A DNA stretch of 64,000 bases. Source: an uncultured Clostridia bacterium (GTDB lineage Bacteria; Bacillota; Clostridia; Saccharofermentanales; Saccharofermentanaceae). Positions 43,770 to 53,372 of the stretch are shown here, one piece after another; within the stretch, counting starts at the first letter, position 1; each line of letters opens with the position of its first letter. Location: contig CAMHSJ010000003.1 in assembly GCA_946187935.1 (NCBI GenBank), positions 56,499 through 120,498 of the forward strand, in the 5' to 3' direction. The notes below the pieces were generated by a model. That model had not been told where the DNA came from and searched no databases. It was given only the letters and a program-made list of their open reading frames with translations. The position numbers were made by a program, and so were the translations under genes.

Positions 43770-45077
43770 TTATCTTCTTGTTTTTGAATACTTGTTTCGT
43801 CTTGCATCTCTGGAAGACTGCTTGTTAGCTTCCGCATTCTCCTTGATGCCGTTGTCTAAAAGGATCTTCGTCTCGATGAGGCCGCCGGCCACGATAAGGC
43901 TCATTATACCCGTATGCCAGAGAAGCCTCATAGAAGGTGCTATCGCAATGAGCATCGGGATTATGCTGAGCACGACCAGGAAAGCTGCACCTGCGACATT
44001 GATGTTGGTATATGTCGAGAGCAGGTACTGAGCTGTCGGCTTGCCGGGTCTTAAGCCCTGGATATATCCGCCGTACTGCTTGATCTGATTGGAGATATCA
44101 ACAGGGTTGAACTGTATCATCGAGAAGATGTATGTGAAGATGCTCACGAAGATGATGTATGTGATGATGAACGCGGGATTAGTCGTATACTTGCCCGCGC
44201 TGAGTGCTATGCCCTGGTCAGGATGTGCTGATACCGTAACTGCGACAGAAGCAAATAGAAGGTTAATGGTCATCGCATATACGATGGGCATGATACCCGC
44301 CTGTGTGACCTTTACGGGGATGACCTGGTTCTGCATTCCATACTGCTTCATTCCGACAGTCTTTTTCTGAAAGAGTATCCTGAGCTTCTTCTCACCGAGA
44401 TTAACGAATACGGAGAAGATAACAAAACCGAAGAAGATAACGGCAAGGACTATGGGAAGGATTATCTTAAAGCTGCCTTCACTTCCCTCTAATGCCTGCC
44501 TGAACATATGGGGCAGCGCCCTTACGACTGCGGCGATGAGGACTATGGTGATGCCGTTGCCTACGCCTTTGTTGTTTATAAGTTCAATTGACCAGCCGCA
44601 GAATGCCGCACCTGCAGTAACAGTGATGATGGCCAGGGGAACTGCAACATACATGCTGATCTTGTCAGTGATGCAGAACCTTGCTCCTGCAACAAAGAGG
44701 ACTGCATAGACGGCCTCTATGACCAGAGCTACGATCCTGGTGATCTGTGTTATCTTGCCGCTGCCTGCTTCACCCTGCATCGCAATGTTCCTGAGCTTGG
44801 GGATCAGAAGAGTTGCAAACTGCATTATGATCGAAGCTACGAGGAAAGGGAATATGCCCAGCGAGGTAACTGCGCCGTTATATAGAGCTTTGCCGCTTAT
44901 TACATTGAGAAGTGCTCCCCAGTCGCCCCAGAGCCTTACATGTTCACACAAAGCGCTGTGTGAGAAGCCCGGGATGGGGATGAGTGTCAGCACATACATA
45001 GCTGAAACTATAAGGAAAGTGAACAGGATCTTTTTCTTAAGTCCGTCTACCTTATATGCTTCGGTCAAAGTTGACAT
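43770..45077 (-). CDS. second, divergent SecY-like preprotein translocase channel subunit
   Basis: A 435-residue, ten-helix SecY homologue. Helix 1 region KKILFTFLIVSAMYVLTLIPIPG, helix 2 region NGAVTSLGIFPFLVASIIMQFATLL and the helix 7/8 region IPVKVTQAGIMPIVYAMTI are recognisable. It differs clearly from the canonical SecY at 45422: the cytoplasmic loop has KKLRILFQKKTVG instead of RRIPVQYSKKVIG, a loop that docks SecA and the ribosome. The C-terminus is basic (SRDARRNKYSKTRR). It has its own promoter and is separated from canonical secY by a terminator and the 114-bp repeat. It may be a dedicated channel for a subset of substrates, as accessory SecY2 is, but no accessory SecA is in the window. 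Confidence 0.85.
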   Translation of the reverse strand: MSTLTEAYKVDGLKKKILFTFLIVSAMYVLTLIPIPGFSHSALCEHVRLWGDWGALLNVISGKALYNGAVTSLGIFPFLVASIIMQFATLLIPKLRNIAMQGEAGSGKITQITRIVALVIEAVYAVLFVAGARFCITDKISMYVAVPLAIITVTAGAAFCGWSIELINNKGVGNGITIVLIAAVVRALPHMFRQALEGSEGSFKIILPIVLAVIFFGFVIFSVFVNLGEKKLRILFQKKTVGMKQYGMQNQVIPVKVTQAGIMPIVYAMTINLLFASVAVTVSAHPDQGIALSAGKYTTNPAFIITYIIFVSIFTYIFSMIQFNPVDISNQIKQYGGYIQGLRPGKPTAQYLLSTYTNINVAGAAFLVVLSIIPMLIAIAPSMRLLWHTGIMSLIVAGGLIETKILLDNGIKENAEANKQSSRDARRNKYSKTRR

Positions 45078-45115
45078 CTATTGATACTCCTTATTCGCAT
45101 AAATATAGCCTTTGT

Positions 45116-45121
45116 ATTATA
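45116..45121 (-). promoter_or_regulatory. -10 box upstream of the second secY
   Basis: Minus-strand TATAAT about 40 nt before the secY2 start, with only a weak TTTTAA -35. It starts a transcription unit separate from canonical secY. The start codon itself has AAGGAG upstream. Confidence 0.5.
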
Positions 45122-45210
45122 TCGCATCCTACGCAAATTAAAAGGCTCATAATGTTTTCACTGCATCAGCGTTGCGATAGTAGGTTCTAGATCAAAGCAA
45201 ATCTGATTGC

Positions 45211-45324
45211 TTGTTAGGGTAATTGTTAGAGTTTTCCCTAAATCCTAACACATACATGTTTTTCCTTGGCTTTGAACATGTTTATGTTAGAGTTTTCGAA
45301 AAATCCTAACAGCTGCTCTAACAA
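45211..45324 (+). repeat. 114-bp dyad-symmetric repeat, copy 3 (solo)
   Basis: It aligns without gaps to copy 1 at about 84 of 114 positions by hand count and has the same length. It keeps the same six GTTAG/CTAAC positions and both ACATGT sites. No gene is associated. It lies in the 344-nt gap between the two secY genes, between the terminator of the upstream gene (45371-45395) and the secY2 promoter (45116). The rest of the gap (about 45122-45210) holds nothing else recognisable. Confidence 0.9.
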
Positions 45325-45370
45325 CATGAAAGAATACTCATCTCTCTTTTGTGTTAAGAAATAAAAGAGA

Positions 45371-45395
45371 CCGCGTCCCCAAAATAGGAACGCGG
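45371..45395 (-). terminator. rho-independent terminator after canonical secY
   Basis: On the minus strand a 9-bp stem (CCGCGTTCC with GGGACGCGG) is followed by TCTCTTTTATTT. It lies 27 nt after the secY stop and ends the S10-spc transcript before the second secY. Confidence 0.8.
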
Positions 45396-45421
45396 CCGGT
45401 TGTTTTGATATAACCTTGATC

Positions 45422-46762
45422 TTACCTCTTGCCTGTCTTGATGGTGAGGTTGTCGAGGAATCCCTTAGGAGATCTTACTTCGAGTTCACCTTCAACCTGA
45501 ACAATGAGGTCATTTGCAACACCTGTAAGGATCAGTACTGATGTACCTGCGAACCAGACATTCTGGAAGCCTGTGAGGATTCCTATTACTGTCGGAACGA
45601 TACATACGAGGATGAGGAACACTGCCTCGATCCAGTTGAGCCTTGATGCTGTTGACTTGATAAAGTCTGTTGTCGGCTTACCTGCTCTGATACCGCTTAT
45701 AGTACCGCCGTTCTTGTTGATGTTGTTAGCGATCTCGACCGGATGGAACTGGATCGCAGAATAGAAGAACGTGAAAGCGATGATAAACAGGAAGTAAGCG
45801 ATGTAGTACCAGACGCTGCCTGTGAAGTTGCGGAGCCATACAATGACACTGTTTTCGCTGGTCGTAAAGAACATAGACGTTACGATCTGCGGAACAGCGA
45901 GGATGGACATGGCGAAGATTACAGGCATAACACCGGACATATTGACCTTGAGAGGAATATAGTCCCTGTTGCCGCCGCGCTGCTGTCTGCCGATCACCTT
46001 CTTGGAGTACTGTACAGGGATCCTTCTCTCTGCATTCTGTACAAAGAGAACGAATACGATGATGAGTACTGAGACCATTGCGATTCCGATGAATACAAGG
46101 ATACCTATAAGGATACCTGCAACAGCGGAATTGAACTTGCCTGAGATCTCAACTGCCTTAAGGTAGAGAGTCTGGGCCATCTGCGGAAGTCTGGTAACGA
46201 TACCTGCAAAGATTATGAGCGACACGCCGTTTCCGATACCCTTATCGTTGATCTTTTCGCCGAGGAATACGACCATGGCCGCACCTGCAGTGAATGAAAC
46301 GATGATGAGCGCTGCATTGATCCATGTCGGAAGACTTGAGATCATTGCTGTGCGCGTGGAGTAGCAGAAGAGGCAGGACTGGATGAATGCAAGTCCGATC
46401 GCCGAATAACGCGTTATCTTGTTCATCTTCTTACGGCCGGACTCACCCTCTTTGGACATGTCCTCAAGGGCGGGGATTACGACTGTAAGGAGCTGGATGA
46501 TGATGGAAGCGTTGATGTAAGGAGATACACCCATGGAGAGTACCGATGCGTGGTAGAGACCACCACCGGAAATGATGTCCATGATGCTTCCTAACTGTCC
46601 CCACTGACGGATGAGGTTAGTGAACGTCTCACCGTCGAGTCCGGGAACAGGAACCAGGCCGCCGAGCATGAAGAGTCCTAAGATCATGAAGGTATAGAGC
46701 AGTCTCTTACGTATAGACTCTACACGAAGAGCATTTACTGCAGTATCAAAAATACCGTTCAT
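45422..46762 (-). CDS. secY: preprotein translocase subunit SecY (canonical)
   Basis: Central channel of the Sec translocon in the cytoplasmic membrane. 446 residues with ten helices. Conserved segments are RKRLLYTFMILGLFMLGGLVPVPG, LSMGVSPYINASIIIQLL (plug/helix 2), the SecA/ribosome-contact loop AERRIPVQYSKKVIGRQQRGG, and TFFYSAIQFHPVEIANNINKNGG. It follows rplO by 5 nt, the standard place in the spc operon. A terminator follows, and the next gene is a second, divergent SecY. Confidence 0.97.
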   Translation of the reverse strand: MNGIFDTAVNALRVESIRKRLLYTFMILGLFMLGGLVPVPGLDGETFTNLIRQWGQLGSIMDIISGGGLYHASVLSMGVSPYINASIIIQLLTVVIPALEDMSKEGESGRKKMNKITRYSAIGLAFIQSCLFCYSTRTAMISSLPTWINAALIIVSFTAGAAMVVFLGEKINDKGIGNGVSLIIFAGIVTRLPQMAQTLYLKAVEISGKFNSAVAGILIGILVFIGIAMVSVLIIVFVLFVQNAERRIPVQYSKKVIGRQQRGGNRDYIPLKVNMSGVMPVIFAMSILAVPQIVTSMFFTTSENSVIVWLRNFTGSVWYYIAYFLFIIAFTFFYSAIQFHPVEIANNINKNGGTISGIRAGKPTTDFIKSTASRLNWIEAVFLILVCIVPTVIGILTGFQNVWFAGTSVLILTGVANDLIVQVEGELEVRSPKGFLDNLTIKTGKR

Positions 46763-46767
46763 GCCTT

Positions 46768-47211
46768 TTATACCTCCGTTGCAGTGCCTCCGGCACTTTC
46801 GATCTTCTCTTTAGCTGCCTTTGTGAACTTGGCTGCCTTTACGTCAAGCTTCTTTGTGAGCTCACCATTGCCTAAGATCTTGATGCCATCGTTGACCTTG
46901 GGGATGGAGATGATGCCCTTTTCTGCGATAGCTGCTGCTGTTACTTCAGCGCCGTTATCGAACTTCTCAAGATCAGATACATTGATCTCGATGTACTGGG
47001 GAGCAAAACGCTTATTGTTAAAGCCTCTCTTAGGGAGACGTCTGTAAAGCGGCATCTGACCACCTTCGAATCCGGGGCGTACGCCACCGCCGGAACGGGC
47101 GTTCTGACCCTTATGTCCACGGCCTGCAGTCTTGCCGTTGCCGGAACCCGGGCCGCGACCCTTACGATAAGCGATCTCGTTGCCGGCAGAAGTCATTTCG
47201 TTAAGTTTCAT
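46768..47211 (-). CDS. rplO: 50S ribosomal protein L15
   Basis: Large-subunit protein, 147 residues. The glycine-rich N-terminal tail ([26 protein letters not shown]) threads into 23S rRNA, and the [18 protein letters not shown] motif is canonical. It sits between rpmD and secY. Confidence 0.97.
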   Translation of the reverse strand: MKLNEMTSAGNEIAYRKGRGPGSGNGKTAGRGHKGQNARSGGGVRPGFEGGQMPLYRRLPKRGFNNKRFAPQYIEINVSDLEKFDNGAEVTAAAIAEKGIISIPKVNDGIKILGNGELTKKLDVKAAKFTKAAKEKIESAGGTATEV

Positions 47212-47229
47212 ATCTTCTATAGACCTCCG

Positions 47230-47409
47230 TTAAATTTCTTCGCAAACTACGTAGTGCGAAGCGGTTGTAACCATTCCGCGGATAGCTGCATTATCAGCCT
47301 TCTCTACAGACTGACCGATCTTCTTAAGACCGAGTGCTGCGATCGTTGCCTTTTCCTTGGATCTAGCCTTGTTGGTACTCTTTACCAATGTGATCTTTAA
47401 ATTACCCAT
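47230..47409 (-). CDS. rpmD: 50S ribosomal protein L30
   Basis: A 59-residue protein that reads MGNLKITLVKST, then ATIAALGLKKIGQSVEKAD and GMVTTASHYVVCEEI. The GLKKIGQSVE segment is the L30 signature. The start at 47409 has AAGGAGGACTTTTACAA upstream. It lies between rpsE (15 nt) and rplO (18 nt), as expected for the spc operon. Confidence 0.95.
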   Translation of the reverse strand: MGNLKITLVKSTNKARSKEKATIAALGLKKIGQSVEKADNAAIRGMVTTASHYVVCEEI

Positions 47410-47424
47410 TTGTAAAAGTCCTCC

Positions 47425-47934
47425 TTACTTGATCTCGTTGATAGACTTGCCGCGAAGTCTTGCAACTTCCTCGATGGACTTAAGTCCCTTAAGACCTTCG
47501 ATAGTTGCATTAACCATGTTGTTAGGGTTGTTGGAACCGATGGACTTTGTACGGATGTCCGTGATGCCTGCGAGTTCACATACTGTACGTACGGGACCGC
47601 CGGCGATGACACCGGTACCTGATGCAGCAGGCTTCATAACGATCTTTGCTGCAGCGAATTCACCGATCGTCTCGTGAGGGATAGTACCGTTAACTGTGGA
47701 TACAGTAACGATATTCTTCTTAGCTTCCTCGATACCCTTTCTGATGGCATCCGGAACCTCAGTTGACTTACCGATACCCTTACCTACACGGCCCTTCTTG
47801 TCGCCGATAACGACCAGAGCTGCGAAGCGCATATTCTTACCGCCCTTAACAGTCTTGGAGACACGGCCGATATGAATAACTCTCTCTTCGAATTCTTTCT
47901 CTTCTCTGGATTTGTTCTTAGAATCAAAAGCCAT
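47425..47934 (-). CDS. rpsE: 30S ribosomal protein S5
   Basis: Small-subunit protein at the mRNA entry site, 169 residues. The double-stranded RNA-binding part is [23 protein letters not shown] and the C-terminal domain has [24 protein letters not shown] and [16 protein letters not shown]. Confidence 0.97.
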   Translation of the reverse strand: MAFDSKNKSREEKEFEERVIHIGRVSKTVKGGKNMRFAALVVIGDKKGRVGKGIGKSTEVPDAIRKGIEEAKKNIVTVSTVNGTIPHETIGEFAAAKIVMKPAASGTGVIAGGPVRTVCELAGITDIRTKSIGSNNPNNMVNATIEGLKGLKSIEEVARLRGKSINEIK

Positions 47935-47952
47935 TAAAATTCTCCTCCTGTA

Positions 47953-48321
47953 TTAGAAATTAAGGCCGGCTTCTCTTGCTGCGTCAGCGAGAGCCTGGAC
48001 TCTTCCGTGATAAAGATATCCGCCGCGGTCAAAGACTACGTCCTTGATATCCTTTGCGATAGCGCGCTCAGCAACGAGCTTGCCTACTGCCGTAGCTGCC
48101 TCGATGTTGCTGCCGTTCTTTAAGTCACCCTTAATGTCCTTATCAAGAGAAGATGCAGATGCAAGTGTCACACCTGCAGCATCATCTATGACCTGAGCAT
48201 AGATGTGGCTGTTGCTCCTGTAAACACAGAGTCTGGGGCAGTCTGCAGTGCCTGAAATCTTCTTTCTGACACGAGCATGCTTTCTAATACGAATCTTATT
48301 CTTATCAATCTTACCAATCAT
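47953..48321 (-). CDS. rplR: 50S ribosomal protein L18
   Basis: 5S rRNA-binding protein, 122 residues. The basic N-terminus ([27 protein letters not shown]) and the C-terminal [27 protein letters not shown] are typical. Confidence 0.97.
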   Translation of the reverse strand: MIGKIDKNKIRIRKHARVRKKISGTADCPRLCVYRSNSHIYAQVIDDAAGVTLASASSLDKDIKGDLKNGSNIEAATAVGKLVAERAIAKDIKDVVFDRGGYLYHGRVQALADAAREAGLNF

Positions 48322-48340
48322 GTCGATCTGCCCTCCTTAC

Positions 48341-48880
48341 TTACTTCTTAGCACCAGTCTTGCCTTCCTTGATGATAAGGTGCTCGCCGGCATACTTAAT
48401 ACCCTTGCCCTTATAAACATCAGGAACTCTGAGGCTGCGGATCTTAGCTGCAGTCTCACCTACAAGCTGCTTGTCGGCGCCGGAAACGGAAATAACGTTA
48501 TCCTTAACGTCGATCGAAATACCCTCGGGCTCAGTCATCTCAATAGGGTGAGAATAACCAAGGTTGAATGTAACCTTGTTGCCCTGCTTTGTTGCCCTGT
48601 AACCTACGCCGTTGATCTCGAGGTTCTTTGTGAATCCTTCGGAAACACCAATGACCATGTTGTTGATCAGGGCTCTTGTAAGGCCGTGGAGTGCTCTGTG
48701 ATTCTTATCATCAGAGGGACGCTCTACAATGATTTCCGCGCCTTCCTGCTTAACACTGATGTCGGGATGAACATCTAATTCAAGAGTGCTCTTTGCTCCC
48801 TTTACAGTGACGTGTTGGCCGTCGATCTTAACATCAACGCCCGCAGGAATAGCAATCGGTTTTCTACCAATTCTTGACAT
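48341..48880 (-). CDS. rplF: 50S ribosomal protein L6
   Basis: Large-subunit protein near the sarcin-ricin loop, 179 residues. MSRIGRKPIAIPAGVDV and the C-terminal SLRVPDVYKGKGIKYAGEHLIIKEGKTGAKK fit the family. The start has GGAGGAAAAAA. The 116-nt gap to rpsH on its 5' side is longer than its neighbours' gaps and holds short hairpins (AGATGT...ACATCT near 48950) but no gene. Confidence 0.97.
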   Translation of the reverse strand: MSRIGRKPIAIPAGVDVKIDGQHVTVKGAKSTLELDVHPDISVKQEGAEIIVERPSDDKNHRALHGLTRALINNMVIGVSEGFTKNLEINGVGYRATKQGNKVTFNLGYSHPIEMTEPEGISIDVKDNVISVSGADKQLVGETAAKIRSLRVPDVYKGKGIKYAGEHLIIKEGKTGAKK

Positions 48881-48996
48881 ATTTTTTTCCTCCTGCTCTT
48901 AAGATTAAGCACCCGCCAAGTATGCCGCCTAAACGGGGCGTTTCAGAGATGTATAAACATCTAAAAGGCAGCCATCAGGCCACCTTCAAGATATTA

Positions 48997-49392
48997 TTAC
49001 CAAACGTATGCGAGAACTTCGCCGCCGATTCCGAGCTTTCTTGCTTCCTTGTCGGTCATAACGCCCTTGGAAGTAGAGATGATGGCAATGCCAAGACCGC
49101 CCAATACTCTGGGGAGTTCTTCCTTGCCTGCATAAGTACGAAGACCCGGCTTGGAGATCCTCTTGATGCCGGAAATTACATGCTTTCTGCCGGAATACTT
49201 AAGGGTAACCTTGATGATGCCCTGAGTATTGCCCTCGAGGCACTCAAATCCTTCAATATATCCTTCGTCAAGCAAGATCTGGGCGATAGCCTTCTTCATA
49301 TTTGACTGCGGGATCTCTACAGTAGCGTGGCCTGCTGAGCCAGCGTTGCGGATTCTCGTAAGCATATCTGCAATTGCATCTGTAATCTGCAT
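48997..49392 (-). CDS. rpsH: 30S ribosomal protein S8
   Basis: 16S rRNA-binding assembly protein, 131 residues. [16 protein letters not shown] at the N-terminus and the C-terminal [26 protein letters not shown] are canonical. In bacteria with S8 autoregulation the target lies in the L5 region; no such site was identified by eye here. Confidence 0.97.
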   Translation of the reverse strand: MQITDAIADMLTRIRNAGSAGHATVEIPQSNMKKAIAQILLDEGYIEGFECLEGNTQGIIKVTLKYSGRKHVISGIKRISKPGLRTYAGKEELPRVLGGLGIAIISTSKGVMTDKEARKLGIGGEVLAYVW

Positions 49393-49435
49393 TATTCTTT
49401 CCTCCTGTTATTAGACAGATAATTTGCGGGGATTC

Positions 49436-49621
49436 TTACCAGCTGGCCTTGCGGACACCGGGGATCTCGCCCTTGTAAGCTGCATCACGGAAGCAAAGAC
49501 GGCAGATACCGTACTTGCGAATATAACCATGAGGTCTTCCGCAGAGCTTGCAGCGGTTGTGCTGCTGGGTTGAGAACTTAGGCGTCTTCTGTGACTTAAG
49601 AATCATTGACTTCTTTGCCAT
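49436..49621 (-). CDS. rpsN: 30S ribosomal protein S14, zinc type
   Basis: The 61-residue short form of S14, with the Cys4 zinc site [20 protein letters not shown]. The short type Z is typical of Gram-positive bacteria. Located between rplE and rpsH. Confidence 0.97.
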   Translation of the reverse strand: MAKKSMILKSQKTPKFSTQQHNRCKLCGRPHGYIRKYGICRLCFRDAAYKGEIPGVRKASW

Positions 49622-49638
49622 TTATAATATCCTCCAAA

Positions 49639-50178
49639 TTATTTACGGAAAGGCATGCCCATGAGCTGAAGCAGCTCGAATGCCTCTTCATCTGTGCCGG
49701 CAGTCGTTACGATGATGATGTCCATACCACGGATCTTATCGATCTTATCGTAGTCGATCTCAGGGAACATGAGCTGCTCCTTGATACCCATGGCATAGTT
49801 GCCGTGGCCGTCAAAAGAGTTGGGGTTGATGCCGCGGAAGTCGCGGACACGGGGAAGAGCGATGCTGATGAGCTTGTCGAGGAAGTAATACATGTTATCT
49901 CCTCTTAAAGTTACCTTACAGCCGATCTTCATGCCCTCTCTGAGCTTGAAAGCAGCGATGGACTTTGTAGAAACCGTAGCTACAGGCTTCTGGCCTGCGA
50001 TGATTCCCATATCGCGCATAGCAGAATCCAAAGCCTTCGGGTTATCCTTAACCTCGCCGACACCCATGTTGAGAACGATCTTCTCGATCTTGGGGATCTG
50101 CATGCTTGAGCTGTACTTATACTTCTCCTGAAGGGCAGGTGCTACTTCAGATGTGTACTTATCTTTTAATCTGGACAT
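49639..50178 (-). CDS. rplE: 50S ribosomal protein L5
   Basis: 5S rRNA-binding protein, 179 residues. The core motifs [46 protein letters not shown] and the [23 protein letters not shown] end are canonical. Confidence 0.97.
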   Translation of the reverse strand: MSRLKDKYTSEVAPALQEKYKYSSSMQIPKIEKIVLNMGVGEVKDNPKALDSAMRDMGIIAGQKPVATVSTKSIAAFKLREGMKIGCKVTLRGDNMYYFLDKLISIALPRVRDFRGINPNSFDGHGNYAMGIKEQLMFPEIDYDKIDKIRGMDIIIVTTAGTDEEAFELLQLMGMPFRK

Positions 50179-50182
50179 CTAA

Positions 50183-50533
50183 TTACTCTCCCTTCTTTGC
50201 CTTGGAAACGGTGTCGATTACTTCACCGGATCTCTTTGCGATTCTTGACTTGGAACCATCTTCGTTTACTCTGTAGCCGACTCTTGTAGGCTTACCTGTC
50301 TTTGCATCTACGAGCATTACGTTAGATGCATCGATGGAACCTTCACGCTCGATCCTTCCGCTGGGTGCACCCTGAGTCCTTGCCTTCTGGTGCTTTGTTA
50401 CCATGTTAACGCCTTCAACGAACACTCTGCCCTTCTTGACGTCAACGCCGATAACCTTACCCTTAGCGCCCTTGTCCTTACCGGAGATAACGATGACCTC
50501 GTCACCATTCTTTACATGAATACTCTTAGCCAT
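50183..50533 (-). CDS. rplX: 50S ribosomal protein L24
   Basis: Assembly-initiating large-subunit protein, 116 residues. The KOW motif is [34 protein letters not shown] and the basic C-terminus are typical. Four bases separate it from rplE. Confidence 0.97.
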   Translation of the reverse strand: MAKSIHVKNGDEVIVISGKDKGAKGKVIGVDVKKGRVFVEGVNMVTKHQKARTQGAPSGRIEREGSIDASNVMLVDAKTGKPTRVGYRVNEDGSKSRIAKRSGEVIDTVSKAKKGE

Positions 50534-50545
50534 TGTTATTCCTCC

Positions 50546-50914
50546 TTAAAGAACTTCCGGTGCAAGAGACAGGATCTTCATGTAGTCCTTATCTCTTAAC
50601 TCTCTTGCGATGGGTCCGAAGATACGGGTTCCACGCGGGTTCTTATCTTCCTTGATGATAACTGCAGCGTTCTCATCGAACTTGATGTAGGATCCGTCAG
50701 AACGTCTGACGCCCTGCTTGGAACGGACTACTACAGCCTTAACAACATCACCCTTCTTGACCATACCGTTAGGAGCAGCGCTCTTAACGGAGCAAACGAT
50801 TACATCACCGATGTTGGCGTACTTTCTCCAAGAACCGCCAAGAACCTTGATGCAAAGAAGCTCGCGTGCTCCTGTGTTGTCGGCAGATCTAAGTCTGGAT
50901 TCAACCTGAATCAT
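50546..50914 (-). CDS. rplN: 50S ribosomal protein L14
   Basis: Large-subunit interface protein, 122 residues, the exact family length. It starts [28 protein letters not shown] and ends with the [18 protein letters not shown] segment. Confidence 0.98.
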   Translation of the reverse strand: MIQVESRLRSADNTGARELLCIKVLGGSWRKYANIGDVIVCSVKSAAPNGMVKKGDVVKAVVVRSKQGVRRSDGSYIKFDENAAVIIKEDKNPRGTRIFGPIARELRDKDYMKILSLAPEVL

Positions 50915-50938
50915 GATATATCCTCCTTAACTCTCTGC

Positions 50939-51196
50939 TTACTTAGCCTTTTCAATGATCTCGACAAGTCTCCAACGCTTATCCTTGGAGAGAGGGCGAG
51001 TTTCCATTACCTGAACCTTGTCGCCTGTATGAGCAGCATTCTCTTCGTCATGTGCCTTAAGCTTGTAGGTTCTCTTCATGATCTTTCCGTAGATAGGGTG
51101 CTTAACGTGCTCTACAACGGAAACTGTAATTGTCTTATCCATCTTGTCGGATGAAACGATACCGACTCTGGTCTTTCTAAGATTTCTTTCAGCCAT
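50939..51196 (-). CDS. rpsQ: 30S ribosomal protein S17
   Basis: Primary 16S-binding OB-fold protein, 85 residues. [37 protein letters not shown] and the [21 protein letters not shown] end are canonical. Confidence 0.97.
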   Translation of the reverse strand: MAERNLRKTRVGIVSSDKMDKTITVSVVEHVKHPIYGKIMKRTYKLKAHDEENAAHTGDKVQVMETRPLSKDKRWRLVEIIEKAK

Positions 51197-51208
51197 TTGA
51201 GCGCCCCC

Positions 51209-51409
51209 TTACTTATTAGCAGCGAGTTCCTGCTCGCGCTTGATCGTCATTACTCTTGCGATATCACGCTTGACCTGTGTGATCTGTGCAGGGTTCTCAA
51301 GCTGATTTGTTGCGTGCTGGAAGCGAAGCTTGAAAAGCTCTTCCTTGAGAGAAGCAAGCTCGCTGTTCAGCTCTTCAGTTGACATTTTGCGAATATCTTC
51401 AACCTTCAT
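51209..51409 (-). CDS. rpmC: 50S ribosomal protein L29
   Basis: Exit-tunnel-rim protein that helps dock trigger factor and SRP, 66 residues. Two-helix motif: MSTEELNSELASLKEELFKLRFQ and ENPAQITQVKRDIARVMTIKREQEL. The stop directly precedes no gap: rplP ends one base upstream. Confidence 0.96.
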   Translation of the reverse strand: MKVEDIRKMSTEELNSELASLKEELFKLRFQHATNQLENPAQITQVKRDIARVMTIKREQELAANK

Positions 51410-51829
51410 TTATGCTTCCTCCTTCTCTCTTACGATGAACTTTGTCTTGCAGGGAAGCTTGTGTCCTGCAAGTCTCATTGCCTCTCTTGCATCTTCCTCT
51501 GATACGCCGGAGATCTCGAATAATACTCTGCCCGGCTTAACTACTGCGCACCAGTATTCGTTTGCAGCCTTACCTGAACCCATTCGGACCTGTGCAGGCT
51601 TCTTGGAAACAGGCTTATCGGGGAAAATCTTGATCCAGACCTTACCGCCTCTCTTGATGTATCTGTTGATAGCGATACGGGCAGCTTCGATCTGATTTGA
51701 CTTGATCCAGCAGGGTTCAAGCGCCTGGATACCGTACTCACCGTAGGAAACGAAGTTTCCGCGGGAAGCCTTACCCTTCATGCGGCCTCTCTGCTGCTTT
51801 CTGTACTTTGTTCTCTTAGGAAGTAACAT
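51410..51829 (-). CDS. rplP: 50S ribosomal protein L16
   Basis: Large-subunit protein near the A site, 139 residues. [21 protein letters not shown] at the N-terminus and [23 protein letters not shown] fit the family. Its ATG overlaps the rpsC stop (TAATG) and its stop abuts the rpmC start, so the three are tightly coupled. Confidence 0.97.
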   Translation of the reverse strand: MLLPKRTKYRKQQRGRMKGKASRGNFVSYGEYGIQALEPCWIKSNQIEAARIAINRYIKRGGKVWIKIFPDKPVSKKPAQVRMGSGKAANEYWCAVVKPGRVLFEISGVSEEDAREAMRLAGHKLPCKTKFIVREKEEA

Positions 51830-52575
51830 TAAGCTTTTCCTCCTTCGCCGTTAGCGGAAGTCTTCTTCTCGAAAACCTCGCCCTTATAGATCCACACCTT
51901 AACGCCGATACGGCCATAAGTTGTGTTTGCTTCTGCAAAACCGTAGTCGATGTCAGCACGGAGTGTCTGAAGCGGGATAGTACCTTCGTGGTATGTCTCG
52001 GATCTTGCGATCTCGGCACCGCCTAAACGGCCAGAGCACTTAGCCTTGATTCCGAGAACGCCCTGCTGCTTCATAGCCAGCTGCATCGATCTCTTCATTG
52101 CTCTTCTGAAGCTCTGGCGGTTCTCGAGCTGAGAAGCGATGTTCTGTGCTACGAGTGTTGCGTCAGAATCAGAATTCTTGATAACTTCGATATCAACTGT
52201 GAATGTTCTGTGCTGTTCCTTCTTAACGTTCTTGTTGAACTCTCTGTTAAGAGCATCCTTGAGCTCCATTCTTCCGGAACCCTTGTCACCGCCAACGAGT
52301 GAAGGTCTTGCAGTCTTAACGATTACGTTGATCCTGTCGTTGCCCTTACGGTCGATGATGATCTCGGATACGCCTGCAACATTGCTGCGGCTCTCATCAA
52401 CGGGCTTCTTGGAGTTCTTTCTTGCGATAGGCTCTACTGCCTTTAATACGAACTCGCGGATCTTTCTGTCTTCAACGAGAGTATCGCCGAACGTCTTCTT
52501 ATCAGCATACCAATGAGCATTCCAGTCATCGATTACGCCTACTCTTAAACCATGAGGGTTAACTTTCTGACCCAT
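51829..52575 (-). CDS. rpsC: 30S ribosomal protein S3
   Basis: Head protein with a KH domain, part of the mRNA entry helicase, 248 residues. [22 protein letters not shown] at the N-terminus and the C-terminal [29 protein letters not shown] are canonical. A slightly extended internal loop ([24 protein letters not shown]) makes it a little longer than average. Confidence 0.97.
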   Translation of the reverse strand: MGQKVNPHGLRVGVIDDWNAHWYADKKTFGDTLVEDRKIREFVLKAVEPIARKNSKKPVDESRSNVAGVSEIIIDRKGNDRINVIVKTARPSLVGGDKGSGRMELKDALNREFNKNVKKEQHRTFTVDIEVIKNSDSDATLVAQNIASQLENRQSFRRAMKRSMQLAMKQQGVLGIKAKCSGRLGGAEIARSETYHEGTIPLQTLRADIDYGFAEANTTYGRIGVKVWIYKGEVFEKKTSANGEGGKA

Positions 52576-52587
52576 GCGAATTCCTCC

Positions 52588-53064
52588 TTATACTCTTTCC
52601 TTGAGAACGACCGTGATGTGGCTTGTTCTCTTCTTGATCGAACTTGCGGATCCTCTTGCCCTGGGGATGTATCTCTTGAGGACAGGACCCGGATTAGCGA
52701 TAGCAGTCTCTACGTAAAGGTTCTCTCTGTTGAGGCCGAAGTTGTTAACTGCGTTGGACTCAGCTGACTTAAGGACCTTAGCGATTACCGGAGATGCTGC
52801 CTTAGGTGTGTATGTGAGGATCGCATAAGCATCATCAAGGGACTTACCCTTGATAAGATCAGCGACAACTCTTACCTTACGGGGAGCGATCCTGATGTAC
52901 TTTGCTGTAGCAATACCCTGATCCCTGCCCATGCCGAGAAGCTTTCTCTGCTTCTTGGTGGGAGTGGGAAGCTTGTTAGATTTCTTCGAGGGAGCCGCAT
53001 AAGCCTTAAGAATCTCTTCGCGGTTATTCTCGATATTATCTCTGCTTAAAATGATCTTTTCCAC
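52588..53064 (-). CDS. rplV: 50S ribosomal protein L22 with N-terminal extension
   Basis: Large-subunit protein lining the exit tunnel, 158 residues. The conserved L22 core begins at about residue 52 ([24 protein letters not shown]) and includes the tunnel loop [21 protein letters not shown]. The GTG at 53064 is chosen because AGGAGGA lies 7 nt before it. The frame open further upstream overlaps rpsS and has no signal. That start gives about 50 residues before the core, a basic, Asn/Glu/Lys-rich extension not found in short (~110 aa) L22 proteins. Confidence 0.92.
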   Translation of the reverse strand: MEKIILSRDNIENNREEILKAYAAPSKKSNKLPTPTKKQRKLLGMGRDQGIATAKYIRIAPRKVRVVADLIKGKSLDDAYAILTYTPKAASPVIAKVLKSAESNAVNNFGLNRENLYVETAIANPGPVLKRYIPRARGSASSIKKRTSHITVVLKERV

Positions 53065-53077
53065 GCGATGCTCCTCC

Positions 53078-53359
53078 TTAGCCGTTATTAGCTGACTTCT
53101 CATTGCTTGTGTGGCCGCCGAACTTACGTGTGGGAGCGAACTCACCAAGCTTGTGGCCTACCATGTCCTCTGTTACATAAACAGGTACATGCTTGTGACC
53201 ATCGTAAACAGCAATTGTGTGGCCTACGAACTCAGGGAAGATTGTGGAAGCTCTTGACCATGTCTGAATCATGTTCTTCTCGCCGGATTCATTCATAGCC
53301 TGGACCTTCTTCATGAGAGCGTCCTGTACGTAAAAGCCTTTTTTAGTTGATCTACTCAT
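53078..53359 (-). CDS. rpsS: 30S ribosomal protein S19
   Basis: Head protein of the 30S subunit, 93 residues. [64 protein letters not shown] features mark the family (read in segments). Confidence 0.97.
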   Translation of the reverse strand: MSRSTKKGFYVQDALMKKVQAMNESGEKNMIQTWSRASTIFPEFVGHTIAVYDGHKHVPVYVTEDMVGHKLGEFAPTRKFGGHTSNEKSANNG

Positions 53360-53372
53360 TTACGCTGCCTCC

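Noticed and set aside
53065..53148. Longer rplV starting at 53148
   Set aside because: That extension overlaps rpsS in another frame and has no ribosome-binding site, while the GTG at 53064 has a strong AGGAGGA.
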